The notes beneath the pieces are model-generated. The model saw only the letters and a program-made list of their open reading frames with translations. It was not told where the DNA came from and ran no database searches. Shown in pieces: positions 31,701-46,715 of a DNA stretch of 64,000 nt. The translations under genes were made by a program, and so were the position numbers. Origin of the DNA: Homarus americanus (Eukaryota; Arthropoda; Malacostraca; Decapoda; Nephropidae); contig NW_024737068.1 of assembly GCF_018991925.1 (NCBI RefSeq), positions 1,052,239 to 1,116,238 of the forward strand, in the 5' to 3' direction. How positions within the stretch are numbered: the stretch's first letter is position 1; every line of letters begins with the position of its first letter.

Positions 31701-34700
31701 TTCATAAACAGAACTAGGCTGTGCTTAAATGAGGTTAGAAGAAGCCCTATTAAAGATGTAAATTAGGGGACTGGCTGGAATTGTCCTCATGGGGTAATGG
31801 GTCAACATATAATAATTCACTACAGGTATTATTCTGAGTTTCGAAGTGCTTCACACTGGAGTTTAGGAGAACTCTTCAAGGGGCTTGTAATGTGGTTGGA
31901 CAAGGTCGGATTTTTAAGGAGGAAACTAAGGTTGTGATCAGTTTATTCATTAACCATATGTTTGAACCTATGCCACAAGACTGAGTTACACCCTCCCAAA
32001 CATTATACAGTGTCTGGTGAGTGCATAACCCTTAAGTGCTCTCTCCCCAGGCAGTGATTGTAACCCAAAGGAAAAACAATGTTAGATTAGTCTACACACT
32101 GACTTTTTCTGTGTTCTATTGACCTCATTAACTTTTACAGATTGTGTTTTTATTCCTCCTTGACTAAAGTACCAGATTTCAGAAGGGCAAACTTTGACAG
32201 TTTAAAGAGGCAGCTGAGAGAGGGGGTGTCGTGCTTGGCCGTGAACCTGACAGATGACACCGACCTGATAACGAGATCTGAGATTGCCGAGTTCCACGAC
32301 AATTTAAATAGCGAGTTACTTAATGCACAAAGGCAGAACATACCATACAAAAAACTCAGATCAGACAACAACGACCCTAAATGGATAAATAATTATTTAA
32401 AGAACATCATTGGCCAAAGGAAGGCTATAGGTAGAAGGATAAATCGTGGCGAAATTCACCTCCGGGACTATTATAGGGTATTGGCGAGTAGGGTTAAAAC
32501 CGAGATAAGGAAAGCAAGAGGAATAATGAGGTAAGGATAGCAAGGAGGCGAAGACAAACCCCAAAGGATTCTACCAAATGTATCAAACTAAAACACGAGA
32601 AAAGATTGGACCAATACGGTCAGACTCCGGCGAGCTCACTGATAACGACGGAGAAATGAGCAATAATTTGAATAAATATTTTTCAACAGTTTTCACCTCC
32701 GAAAATTTAAACATGATACCCGAGGCACCGACTCTATTCAGAGATAGTGAAGAAAACAAATTAAGTGAGATAGTAGTGACTAGTAACGATGTTAGTAAGC
32801 AAATAGACAAACTAAAGCCTAATAAGTCACCTGGTCCCGATGAGATATTTGCCAGAGTATTAAAGGAATGTAAGGAAGAGCTTAGTATGCCCTTAGCAAA
32901 GTTGTTTAACATGTCCTTAAAAACAGGTGTAGTACCAGAATCCTGGAGGATAGCGAATGTAATACCGATTTTCAAGAAGGGGGATAGATCACTATCTTCT
33001 AACTACCGCCCAATCAGTCTAACATCAATAGTAGGCAAATTACTGGAAGCAATCATTTCAAACTCTATTCGAAATCACCTGGAGAAGCACCGATTGATCA
33101 ATGATTCCCAGCATGGCTTCACAAGCGGACGTTCTTGCCTAACTAATCTATTAACATTCTTTTCATCAGTTTTTGAATCAGTGGACGAGGGCACAATTAT
33201 GATGTGGTATATCTCGACTTTAGCAAAGCCTTCGACAGAGTCCCCCACGAAAGACTAATTAGAAAGGTAGAAGCTCATGGCATCAAAGGTGGCATCCTTA
33301 AATGGATTAGGGCGTGGTTACAGGACAGAAAACAGCGAGTGAGCATTAACGGCACTAAGTCCCATTGGAGCAACGTCACAAGTGGAGTTCCCCAAGGCTC
33401 AGTACTTGGACCATTATTGTTTATTATATACATAAACGACATAGATATCGGCATAGACAGCAACATAAGTAAATTTGCTGATGATACTAAAATAGGACGT
33501 GTTATCAAATCTGACGAGGACTCGGCAAAACTACAGGAGGATCTAAACAAATTTTTCAAATGGTCTGAAAAATGGCAGATGACATTCAACATCGACAAAT
33601 GTAAAGTACTCAGTATAGGAAATGTAAACAGGGAAACCAGATACCAGATGAACAACGATGCCATAGAGAAATCCGACTGCGAGAGAGATTTAGGAGTAAT
33701 GATAAGTAGGAACCTTAAGCCAAGTAAACAATGTGTTTTTGCTCGTAACAAGGCTAATAAAGTACTTGGGTTCATACAAAGGAGTGTTAGTTACAAGACT
33801 AGCGAGGTCATCCTAAAACTGTATCTTGCTCTTGTGAGACCACACCTGGATTATGCAGTTCAGTTCTGGTCACCGTATTACAGAATGGATATAGAATCCT
33901 TGGAAAGAATTCAGAGGAGAATGACAAGACTAATCCCGGGCATTAGGAACCTTGAGTATAGAGACAGGTTAAAGCATCTTAATCTGCACTCCCTTGAGAG
34001 ACGTAGAGCGAGGGGCGACCTGATAGAGGTGTATAAGTGGAAGGCAGGGCTAAACAAAGGGGACATTACAAAGGTACTCAAATTATCCAACCAGGAGCGA
34101 ACTCGTAACAATGGTTTTAAATTGGACAAATTTAGATTTAGGCGTGAAATAGGTAAACACTGGTTTGGAAACATAGTGGTGGATGAATGGAACAAGTTAC
34201 CAAATATCATCATTAACTCGAATACGCTGAATTGCTTCAAACATAGGTTGGATGCTCATATGAGCAATAGGGGTTGGGTGTAAACGGGACTGCCCAGTAT
34301 GGGCCAATAGGCCCGCTGCAGTTTCCTCCATTCTTATGTTCTTATGTTCTTATTGAAGTTGTAGTCACTGAAATGGAATTGGAGTTTTATAAGATTAATT
34401 TTATATTTCTTACTGTAGCTTTTAGTTATTTCTACTTACTTGATACCGTTCACAGCAACACTGAAGTTTAATTTTGCCACCTTCCTTGCATAATATCTAG
34501 CTTACTGTAGATACATGAGTCTCAGAAAGCACCACAGGCCCCTAGCATTTATAGTATATGCTTCAGCCCAAGTGATGTTTATATACTTAGTCATAACACC
34601 TTGAAGTGATCAGTTGTATAACTCCTTGAAGTGATCAGTTGTGGACAAATCAATATAGTTTTACCATTTCAGCTGGAGTGTGGTGGGAGGATGAAGCAGG

Positions 34701-37700
34701 GGTGGACATGGCATTACAACTCCACAACGCTCCTAATATCACCTTTGTTGGTGTCTATGTCCACTGTGGCAATACCTATGGTGCCAGTGAGCCCAAAGAA
34801 GTCCTGCAGATCCAAGAAGACACTTTAGGTGAGGATTGTTACTGGTTGAAGCACAATTTCTGGATCACCTGAAGAATCACCACCCCAGTTATTTCACTTA
34901 AACATTAACCACCCTAATGCAAAGCTAACCTACCATCACCCCCCTTTCCAAATACTGCAATGTTAGTGGTTAATCTTCGGTTGAAATTAGCACGGGTGGA
35001 GATTCTTCAGGTGATCCCAATTTCTTAACATACAGTATACAGGGGAACACTGCTTAGCATAACTCTGTACCAAGAATTAAAAACAATTCCGCATTTTCTC
35101 TTTTTCAAGATAGAAATAACAAGCAGTAACTCAAGTTACATGAGCATAAGCATTCTTATCTGTTCTCTCATTGTTCTTGTTCATACAAGCTACAGTACAG
35201 GTATATGAGAGCATCCAGTCACAATGTTCTCTATAGAGTGAGTCTTCTAAGAGTCATTATACATGCATCATACACGCCACATTAGTTTTTGAGTGGGTAT
35301 AGTTTGTGTGCTCTCACTGAACTGCTTCTCATTCTTGTGAAACTACAGTTCTAAAGTATTTAACATGTGTTACAGTATCAATGAGTGTGAGAAAAAGCAA
35401 AAAGCATAATTACCTTAGAAGTGAAAGTTAAAGTTTTAAATGAATAGTCATTGGTGTCATGGCAGTAGAACGTGGGTTTGACCTCATAAAATTTCCAGTG
35501 AGAACAAATATGACGAATAAAGACAAAATAACGTTCAATGGGTGATATGGCCATTATACAGAACAGGGTGACCACAAATGTTATTACTGTAAAAAAACTA
35601 TAAGAGGGAATTTATGTAAATTTTTTGCTTCTTACTGAAGAAATAAAAAATTTTATGTTTTTCTGTGCACCTCAACATGTGTGCTGTTAGTGGACTGTAA
35701 CACATCCAACCAGTACTCCACTTCAGTCCATATGTTGGCCAACCTACCTTCATTACTCTTTTGATGCTGTGGGTTATCCTTTTATTGTACCAGGTGTTTC
35801 AATGTCAGCAATGGGGGTCTGAAAAACATAATAACCCTTAACATACTCCCACAAGGAAAATATTGAGTGGTTATAATTCTTCAAAGATACACACCTACTG
35901 TGATATTCTGCTCAGCAAAGAAAACTAAGCTTATCACCCTGTCGTGCATGAGTCCATACCAAACATTAAGTTTTGGGCTATTACGAATGTGTTCACAAAA
36001 CCCCCGTGACTTTTCAGCTAACCATATTTGCACATTATAGCAGTTAACTCGTCCAGACACCTGAAAAGTGACTTTATCAATTGAGTTCAGCATGGAATGT
36101 GCAAATTTATAGTGCCGAGGCTTGTCATTAGATTGTAAAGGCACAATCTCTTGTGTCTGAAATCATGTAGCGAGTCCAGGAAATTAGTATGAGTACCCCA
36201 GGAGCACATCTTCCCCATTAAGTGAGGTCCTCCTGTATAATTACGCACTCTCTTTAATTTTACCCAAGTTCACTGTAATACACGTGAAATTAATTAAAGA
36301 AAACACAAAGACAAGTACTCTGCTGATAACATACCTTCCAGAGCGTTTGCTGAAGTTTGTCGATCGCCTGAAGCAGCGAGGTGTGACATGTACCACAGTG
36401 GGTACTGGATCCACACCCTCCTGTAGACAACCAAGTGATAACATGAAGAACCTAACAGAGATACATCCTGGCAATTATACCTTCCTTGGTGAGTCCTGAC
36501 TTAATACAGCTCTACTCTACTGGCTGATTGTTTGTAGCTCTGGAGATCAGGTGTATGTAGGTCCCAGAAAATGGAGTTAGGTAAGCTGTCATAATGTCAG
36601 GGTTGGGCTGGGATTCTTTTGACTGGGCCTTTATAAACAGATTTAATTTATTGTGTAAATCACCTGAATATTTCTTCACATATTTTGTGGATAAATTTCT
36701 AATATATGGTGAGTACTTTATTTTGAGAGCTGCGATGAAATTTGAACTTTTAAATGAAATAAAAATAAAAATGTACTACAACACAAGTACTATGGTTAAG
36801 TATCTGTCAACTGAAAATCTACTTCGTGAAATAATCTGTTTTACGAAAGATTTGAGTATTTTGAATATAAAACTAAAGACTATGGATTAAAGGAAAACTA
36901 TTTAATTTTCTACATATTACTGTATACTTTACATGATTAAAAGAAGAGAAATTGGTCAACAAAGCAACTGGCTCAGTGACTGTGTGGTGGTGGTGTGAGT
37001 GACGAGTCTACTGTACTGTACTTGTCTTCATGTGAGTTTGAGAAAGTTATATTTACTGTGCTGTTTATGGTGATCAGTAGGAGAATGATGACACATTGAA
37101 AGTCTATTAGTCGACTTAATAACATTGTGAGTGTTAAATAATAATGAAGAAAGTTACTGTTCAGGTATTTTCAGAAATTAATAATATAACTAAAGTGACA
37201 CCAGTACTAGGGTTTACTACATGCTTCCCTTGGACATATGTTTGTGTGTCCACTTTATGGAAGCCTCTTGGTCCTAATATTATTTGAGTGATACTTTATT
37301 GTAATAGCATCGAGTCAGAATGATAAGGTGATCTGGATAAATGTTGGAGTTTGAGCAGTAGGGCAGTAGCTAAAACCAGATCATGACTATCCCTGTGATG
37401 CCAGAACAGATGTGCAGCAGTGGAGTCTTGGGTCATGCAGCCAGGAGGACATCGCCTGCTGTGTTGCCACCCGTGTCATTGGTCACTACCCACACAGGAA
37501 TCAGGTACTATTACTACACTTAAATTGTATGTGCATTAAGTTTTCTTGTTGTCAAAGATCTTATGTCTGAGAATTATAGCATACTGAATCACTAATATAG
37601 TAAAATATCTCTTAGTTTTTTGACCAGTACTTTGTTCACTGGATAATTTGCATCAATTTCTCTCCTGTATCCCCATCAAGGAGGGGTTTGTACATGCACT

Positions 37701-40700
37701 GTATACTGTATACGGTACTTTCACACTATATGTACAGTACAGTATACATAATTGTAATAACTTCTTATTTCTTAACACTGCTTTAGCAATATTCTTGGCT
37801 AATGGGGAGATTACTGTACAGTAGTACCCCGCTTAACGCGGTCAATAAAACCCACAGGGTACCGTGTTAAGTGAAAACCGCGCTAAGTGAACAACAGAAC
37901 ATATGGGATTAATTCCAATAGAAACTGGCCCGATCCCCAAACTCCACTTTTTCCGACACAATACCTATGTTCTAGTAAAAATAACATCTTAATTTTATGA
38001 TGGTACATGCACACAATTAATACTTAAGAGAAATAGAGAAATACAGTCGCCAAGTTAATGTCCATTCAAATAATGGACTCAACTCCCTCCCCCTCTTCTC
38101 ACACTACACTGCTCGCTCTTCCCTCTCTGAGAAATTTTGGGGGGGAAACCACTAAATTTTAATAAATAATACCTCAAACTAAAGTTAGGATAATACAATT
38201 GACATTGCTGGATTCCTTGTAAGACCAGGAATATTTTGAATATAAATGTCATATATTTTGCACAAAAGATAACATATTTACTGAGAGTAAACATTATATC
38301 AAAAATTTGTATGTCTAATGCAAAATCTATGATGTTTATATTCAAAATGATCACCAAATTGTAAGAATTCCAGCAATGTAAATTATATTCTGGCCGGGTA
38401 ATTTGTATGAATTTTATGAGCTAAAACAAATATCTTCAGTTAATAATAAAAAAAAATATTCTTCACACAGTAACAGATGGTCGGTCGGTCCCTTCCTCCC
38501 CCCCACCCCCCACCAACCCTCCCTACCAGATGTGTGGGAAAACCAGAATATTTAACATTTTGTATTAAATAATACCTCAAACTAAAGTTAGGATAATATA
38601 ATTGACATTGCTGGATTCCTTGTACGACCAGGAATATTTTGAATACAAATGTCATATATTTTGCACAAAAAATAACATATTTACTCAGAGTAAACATTAT
38701 ATCTAAAATTTGTATGTCTTATGCAAAATCTATGATGTTTATATTCAAAATGATCATCATATTGTAAGAATTCCAGCAATGTAAATTATATTCTGGCCGG
38801 GTAATTTGTATGAATTTTATGAGCTAAAACAGGCAGTCAGGCAGGGTGGCGGGTGGGGCGAATCTAAAAATAGCTCTCCAGCCGGACACTCACCGCGTAT
38901 ACGTGGAAAAAACCCGCGTTAAGTGAAAGTTAGGCTCTGGCGAGGCACCACGTATACGGTAAAACGCGCTAAGCGAAACCGCGTTAAGCGGGGTAATACT
39001 GTACTTGTATATATATTCTTTAATATAGTTGTGAACTGTGTGAAAAAACACCGTTTGATGTATATTTCCCCTCCGTGGAACATAAAACCCATCAGTACTG
39101 TACTAGGGTTCTAACATTCAGTACTATACTTGTTTTTTTACTAAAATGGATTTCCAGGAACTAAGCCCCTTCATATATAAAAGGATACCTGTCCTATACA
39201 TTCACCAAAATATTGTTTCTAAATATTTCCTTTTGAATTATGGTGCCTCTTATACACCAGCAAAATATGACAATCCTGTATTGAAATAGAAAACAATGAA
39301 TTATTAATATACAAGTGTTTATAATAAGCAAACAATTGATTTCAGATGCTGATAGACTGTGGGTTCGTAGGTCTCACCAAGCAAGGCTATGGTCATATGG
39401 ACACAGGCTACGGTGTCTTCCGTGGCCACCCTAACCTTAAGTAAGTCACCCTGGCCTTCTTCTATGGCCACCCTAACCTTAAATAAGTCTTTCTGGCCTT
39501 CCATGGCCACCCTAACCTTAAATCACTTTGGCCTTCTTCTGTGGCCACCCTAACCTTAAGTAAATCACCCTGGCCTAACTCTTTGCTGTACAGTGAGTTC
39601 TGCTATAACGCGTGTTTTGACAACGCGAATTGGCTCTAACGCAATTGATGAATTGAGGAACAATATTTGTAAAACGCGAACTCGTTTGCTGTAACGCGAT
39701 TCCACGTTGTTATGTTGTTATGGCTTGGCGCGGGGTTATGCAGTGTTTACAGTTCACGTTCGACATCACATGTTCAATTGAGTTATGTGTTTTGTTTGTG
39801 AAGAATTGCAGAAATAATTTATGTAATATTTATGTATACAGCAAACCACTCACAGGTCCTACCACTAATTATTTTATACTGAAACTTACGTTTGGGAAGC
39901 TGGATTAAAATGAAGATTACCGTTATATTAAAATAATAAAAATGTATTATAAATCTGTCTAACATACTGTAAAAGAAAAATATACCCCGGTAATAAACAC
40001 AGCTGCTATCATCATCCCCCCCCCCCCCATTTGCCAGTGACGAGACAAGAAAGGGAAAGTGACCTTGACTAAGACCACCTGTGGCTATTTTTAGCCGTCC
40101 TTGTGTTCAGAGGTGGTCAGTAATGCATACAGTATCTGTATATTTACTGATCATAATACTTATCTCCTATAAACAATTCATTTAAAATTTATTTTTTTAC
40201 AAAGAATATTCAGTAAATGACTGCGTTAATTCTTGAAACTACCGACAGTAGTAAATTTAGGGTATAAATGATGAATAGAAGTCACGTCATGGATTCGGAG
40301 TTTGGTCCTTAATGATCACCATAAATGTCTGGTCAACTTCACCTACCAGGTATAATGGTAGCCTCCCTTTTTCGCAAAACAAGTATAAAAATTAAAGAAA
40401 ATACTTGCAGTATACAGTCAACCCTCACTTTACGCGGTTAATGTAACCCACAGGGTACCGCGGAAAGTGAGAAACGCGTAAAGTGAATAACATAACATAT
40501 GGGATTAAATGAAATAGAGACCAGCTGACCCCCAAACTCCACTTTTTCCAGCACAATACCTATGTTCTAGTAAAAATAACATCTTAATTTTATGATGGTA
40601 CATGCACACAATTAATACTTAAGAGAAATAGAGAAATACAGTCGCCAAGTTAATGTCCATTTAAATAATGGACTCAACTCCCTCCTCCTCTTCTCACACT

Positions 40701-43700
40701 ACACTCGCTGGCTCTTCCCTCTCTGAGAAATTTTTGGGGGAAAACCAGGTATAGTAATAAATAATACCTCAAACTAAAGTTAGGATAATATAATTGACAT
40801 TGCTGGATTCCTTGTAAGACCAGGAATATTTTGAATATAAATGTCATATATTTTGCACAAAAGATAACATATTTACTCAGAGTAAATATTATATCTAAAA
40901 TTTGTATGTCTAATGCAAAATATATGATGTTTATATTCAAAATGATCATCAAATTGTAAGAATTCCAGCAATGTAAATTATATTCTGGCCAGGTAATTTG
41001 TATGAATTTTATGAGCTAAAACAAATATCTTCAGTTAATAAAAAAAAAGTATTCTTCACACTGTGACCAAGTGCCAGGTGGTCGGTCGCCGGTCCCTCCC
41101 ACCCCCCACCAACCCTCCCTACCAGATGAATGTGTGGGAATACCAGACTGTTTACCTTTTTAGTAATAAATAATAAATCAGACTAAAGTTAGGATAATAT
41201 AATTGACATTGCTGGATTCTTTGTAAGACCAGGAATATTTTGAATATAAATGTCATATATTTTGCACAAAAGATAACATATTTACTCAGAGTAAGCATTA
41301 TATCTAAAATTTGTATGTCTAATGCAAAATCTATGATGTTTATATTCAAAATGATCATCAAATTGTAAGAATTCCAGCAATGTAAATTATATTCTGGCCG
41401 GATAATTTGTATGAATTTTATGAGCTAAATAAAAAAATATACTTCACCCGTGAGCATCCTGGGTTCTGGCAGGGCACTGTGTAAACGTGGAAACGCGGAA
41501 TGTGGGACCGCGTAAAGTGAGGGTTGACTGTATATTTAATTAATTTTTTTTGTCTCGGATCTTGTTGATATGACGGGCTGACCGGTCAACACTGATTTGA
41601 GACACAGTACAGTACACAGATTAAGTAGTTATGTCTCGTGCCTTACGCAGTGGTGTTCCTAACACCGGGATGACTCAGACGGATGATAGCTCTACAGAGA
41701 TGGATGACCAGTCGGAGAGAGACGCTCCAGCCTCTCCCACCACATCTCGAAGTCCTTCACCTTGATCTTCAGCCTTGTCTCTAGAGGTAATTGCTTTAAT
41801 GAAGTTTATGAGGGAGGAAAGGCGTGAGGACAAAGCTAGAAGACTTGTGGATGACGAAAAAAGGAGATTGGAAGATAGTGAACGGTTTGAAGATTTGATA
41901 TCTCGCCTCACTGCTAACCAAGCCCCCAGCTCTCCCACCGCTTCGGTACCGACTGATTCAGGTACCTCGTCAACGCCTGTTTTACGCCCTCCAGCCCTAC
42001 CCAAAGCTGCTGCCCAACCCCCACCCATCTTGAATCCTGATGTGACTTTCCAGACTTTTCGCGAATGGCGGCGACGGTGGACTGATGATGCTACAATGGT
42101 GGATCTCCAGAGCTTGCCACAGCCTAAACAACTCATTCAGCTACGTATGTGCCTGTCTTTGGAAACGCAGCGTGTCTTGGAACATACGTTGCAGGTGCCC
42201 CCGACTTCTTCGTTGTCTGTAGAGGAGGCACTGGAGGTTCTACAACGGCACATCAAAGGTCAGCGGAATGAAGCTCTACACAGGAGGGAATTGTTTAGCT
42301 GTAGACAGATGGAGGGCGAGACTTTTAACGCTTTCTATGTACGACTCAAGAGAGCCTCGGAAGAGGTAGACATATGTCCCGGTAATCACCAGCAGTGTGA
42401 GGAGACCCAGTTGAAGCAGGTGATCCTGATGGGTGTTAAGGACGAGGAGCTTGTCCAACGCCTCACCTCCCTTGACTTTTCCTCTTCCCTTAAGGATGTG
42501 TTGACAATATGTCGCTCCTATGAGGCTGCCAGGTGTGCCACCTCTGCCTTCCGAGCTCCCCCTACAGCTTTACGTTTTATGTCTCAGTACAAGAAGGACA
42601 AGAAGTCTACCCCAACGCCGATGCCCATGCCCGGCTCCTTTTGTAAAAACTGTGGTAAACAGCACGGAACACAGGTGTGTCCAGCTGCTGAGTCTACGTG
42701 CAACAGTTGTGAGAGTAAGGGCCACTGGTCACTTACAGTACAGTGCCCAGCCAAACGCGTCCAGTGCAATGTGTGCGGTCGTCTGGGCCACTATGACAAG
42801 TGTTGCCCTTCCAACAAACCCAAGGGACAGCGTTTTTGTGGAAGCAGCAGTTCCCTTCCACCAGTGAGGGCCGCCCACAGTCGTCAAATCAGAGGCATGA
42901 CGACCCTGGACAACGCTCAAGCCATATTAGGAAGGTGTACTCCCCTCGCGTCCCAGGACCAAAGTTCCTCAGCACATTAGCGTCATCGTGACCTACGGCA
43001 GTGTGTCATCCCGCCTCGAGATGCTGCCCGACACCGGCGCTGATGCTACAATCATCGGTCCCCAGCATTTGCAATGTTTGGGGCTCTCTCCGAGTGATCT
43101 AGGACGGCCTCCCAAGGATCTCCGCTTCATGGCAGATAGTTCGCAGATGGCCCCAGCCCAAGGTTCACTCCAAGCACAGGTCACCTTTGGCAACAGGTCG
43201 TGTCTAGCCTGAATTGATGTGCATAATGGTGTCCCGACTCCTTTGCTGTCCTACAGACATTGCCAAGAGTTGGCCATCATCTCCCAGGACTTCCCAAAAC
43301 CTATTCTCGAGGTAAAACACTCCAACAGAGTGCACGAAGGGAGCAGCAACCACTCTGCTGTCGCCCTACCCCTATCTCTTGCCTGTGACACCTCTCCTTC
43401 GGTAGTTGTCCATGCTGCCTCACGTCCCCACATCTTGGCTCGCCTCCATGACAGTCACCGCCGAGCCGAGGCCACCAAACGGCGTGCAAGACAGACTGTG
43501 TTCTGGCCTGGCATCGACTCCGACATCTCCAATGTTGTCCATGCGTGTGAGCCCTGCCAAGTCCTACAACCCAGCCAGCAGCAGGAACCCTTCATGAGTG
43601 ACGACAACCCCACCCGCCCCTTTGAGTCTGTGTTGGCTGACTTTTTCTGTGTGTTAGGAAAGTCCTTCCTTGTTATCATCGACCGTCTCTCTGGTTGGCC

Positions 43701-46681
43701 GGTTGTCATTAAGTGCGGCAATGATACAACGTCTGCCGCCACCATCAGCAAGTTCCGCCACTACTTCCGTGACGTGGGCGTTTCTGTGAGCCTACGAACC
43801 GACAGAGGGCCCCAGTTCACAAGCCGGGACTTTGCTGTGTTCCTTGACCGATGGGGAGTCCGGCATGTGTTGTCATCGCCCCATTACCCGCAGTCCAACA
43901 GCCACGCTGAGGCTGCTGTCAAATCCCTGAAGCACCTAGTCCTCAAAGTGGCCCCTTCTGGGAATATTGACTGCGAGGCCTTCGACCGGGGTCTCCTTGA
44001 ACTCCGCAACACACCCAATTACACCGGACGCTCCCCTGCCCAGGCTAAGACAGAGGATTGTGATCACCGAGCTGCCGAATGTGTTCATGATGTCGTCGCC
44101 CGCTACAACGACCATGCCCGTGCTCCTCCCAAGTTGAGTGTCGGCACCCAAGTCCGTGTTCAGAACCCGACCTCCCTACCTTGGGACAAAGTACGCATGG
44201 TCATGGGTCTCGGTAGGTCACGTGACTACCAGGTGCTGTTACCCAGTGGTCGGGTGTGGTGGAGGAACCACCGTTTTCTCCAGCCCGTAACAATTCCTTC
44301 TGCTGACCCCGCCACCAGTGTTGAGTCCCATATCCTCCCCAGTGATCAAGTCCCTCGACACTCAGAACGGATCCAAAAGGTCCGCTCAAGACTTTGCTAT
44401 GAGCGTAGAGGGGGGGGGTGTATGTATATTATGTATGTTGTATGTATACTATGTATTTACTCCATTTATATACATTACTTATTTAGCTAGCAGCGTGTGG
44501 CAATGTATTTTTCATGTCACCACACGCTTAGATAATGTGCCTGGCGACATCTGGAAGCTGCTAATGTACCACTTGCCACATGTCGCTTGAGAGGTCAGAT
44601 GACCCATAGGGAGAGGTCAGTTGACCCATAGAGAGAGTAGGGAGTACCGGCTCTTGTGTTGTACCTCCGTATAGATCCAGCAAATAGAACCTACAAAAAC
44701 TCTACAGGTGTTTGTGTTCGCTCCTGTAGTTAGAACTGAGTACCCAGAACATGTACAGTATATACCAACAGACCCCCAAAAAGGGAATTTCAATTAATTA
44801 ATCCAGGTATATAATGATGGTGGCAACAGCTGATCAGTACACAATACCAAATAGAGCAGCAATGGTTAATGATTCCTCGAGTCTTCCCTGTTTTCCGGGA
44901 GGATTTTTTATTAATGAGAAGGTTTTACAAACTTTAGTTTTAATGCTGGATTATTGACCATACACCTGTACTATGACAATACTAGAGGGTCATCTATTTA
45001 TTTGGGAACCCTAAGTGATTACTATATTTTAGGACATGCAATAGACACAAACTTGAAAATCAATCTCGTCATTGCAAAGAACATTTTTCCTACTGATTTT
45101 TAGGTTCCTGTTTATTGCACATCCTAAAACATTGTAGAATCATTTAGGGTTCTTGAAGAAATAAGTTATCCCTGCACTGTGTTATCACCATGCATCTCTC
45201 TCTCTTATAAAACAGATTATGTGCGATGACTCAAGACATTGGTTTCGTAGAGCCTCTGGAGGGGCAGCTGGACTATGAGCAATACCCCATTGGCTCTCTG
45301 CTCTACATCCTTCCCTGGCATGTATGTTATCTGCTGGCTTGGAGCCGTCTCGTGCTAGTTAAGATACACCTCCTCTTGTAGCATTTCTACTCACTTTATA
45401 CGAGCTTGGCCCAGAATCCACTCCCCCTTTCTACGCTAAAAAGTAGTTGATTGGTCCATAAAAGTGTTCGTTTACCTCTGCATTTATCATACTAATATGG
45501 TCACAATTTATTATGAGACCTGTTCTTCTCAATAATAATTGTGCTATACGTTTGGTGTTATCTGTTTGTTTACTTTCTGTCTGCTACAAAAGAAAGAAAT
45601 AATAGATAGGCTTCATCCGAACGCAACTTTTGTCATTGACTTCGACCGTTCTTTATACATATTTTAACATTTTTCATATCCTCCTTGATGTGCTAGTGCC
45701 TGAAAATCATTTGCATTTTTATGTTCGTAATTTTTAACATTATTAATGAGAAGAAGAGGTCTAATTATAAATAGCGAACACATTAGTATGAATAAATAGA
45801 CAGCGAAACGAACATTTGATATGAACCAATCGGCTCGCTTATACAAATGAGGGCATGGCTTCCGGGGCAAGCTAGTGTAAAATGAGTACAGCTATCTTAT
45901 CTTTTTCTAATTATGATACTGTACATTTATCTTCGTACACTATTTCTTTTTCCCTGATAACATATGTTGGTAAAGTTGTCATAGAAAGAACATAATATTG
46001 CTTGACTTTTTTGTAAATATCACATGATCATAGTGACAGTCAGCATGAAGTGAAGATAATGAATTTAGTGTCACTTTGCAATCGTAATCAAGAACACAAA
46101 ATCTTTCTTGATTTTTAGAAAGTATTGTTTAGTGTAGAATCTGAGGGTTAGCCAGGAGTGTTTCAAGACCCTGGCTGTTGAGGCACCTTACACAGTACTG
46201 TACATCAGAACAACACCTTTTAATTGTGGCTATGGCTTACCTTTTGGTGATTTTATTTGTGACTCTACCTCAAAAAAAGTTAGTTGAATATGGTGAAACA
46301 TGGCGAGTGATTTGGGTATTTTGGGCTGATAAGGAAATACTGTTTCTTAATATTTGACAACAGGAAGTTAGAAATTAAAATCTGTACTGTGCAATTTAAT
46401 TAGTGCCAGGCCAGGGATGTGCTTCCTAAGTAACACAGGATTTTTGTCTTTCATATGTATTATACGTATATTGTAAAATTTTCATGTCGTATCTTCTGTG
46501 AGATAAAGCTTTTCCAGTTTCAACATTTAATTATCTTTTCCCCAGTAAAATAGACACTTATCAATCATTAAAAGAAGAAGCTTTTTTGTGATTCTTATTT
46601 ATAATTACAGGTTGTACCTCTCTAGTCCGGCATTCTGTGGTCCGGAACGATTTTATTTTGTCCAATAGGTAGATAGGCAGT

Positions 46682-46715
<34 letters not shown>

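Larger units (their letters stand above)
41631..44770 (+). mobile_element. gypsy-like LTR retrotransposon remnant, intron 7
   Basis: Gag with zinc knuckles, an aspartic protease, an integrase and one LTR (44419-44770) are present in order on the + strand. The 5' LTR and the whole reverse transcriptase/RNase H section are absent. Stops and frame changes show it is inactive. Confidence 0.88.
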
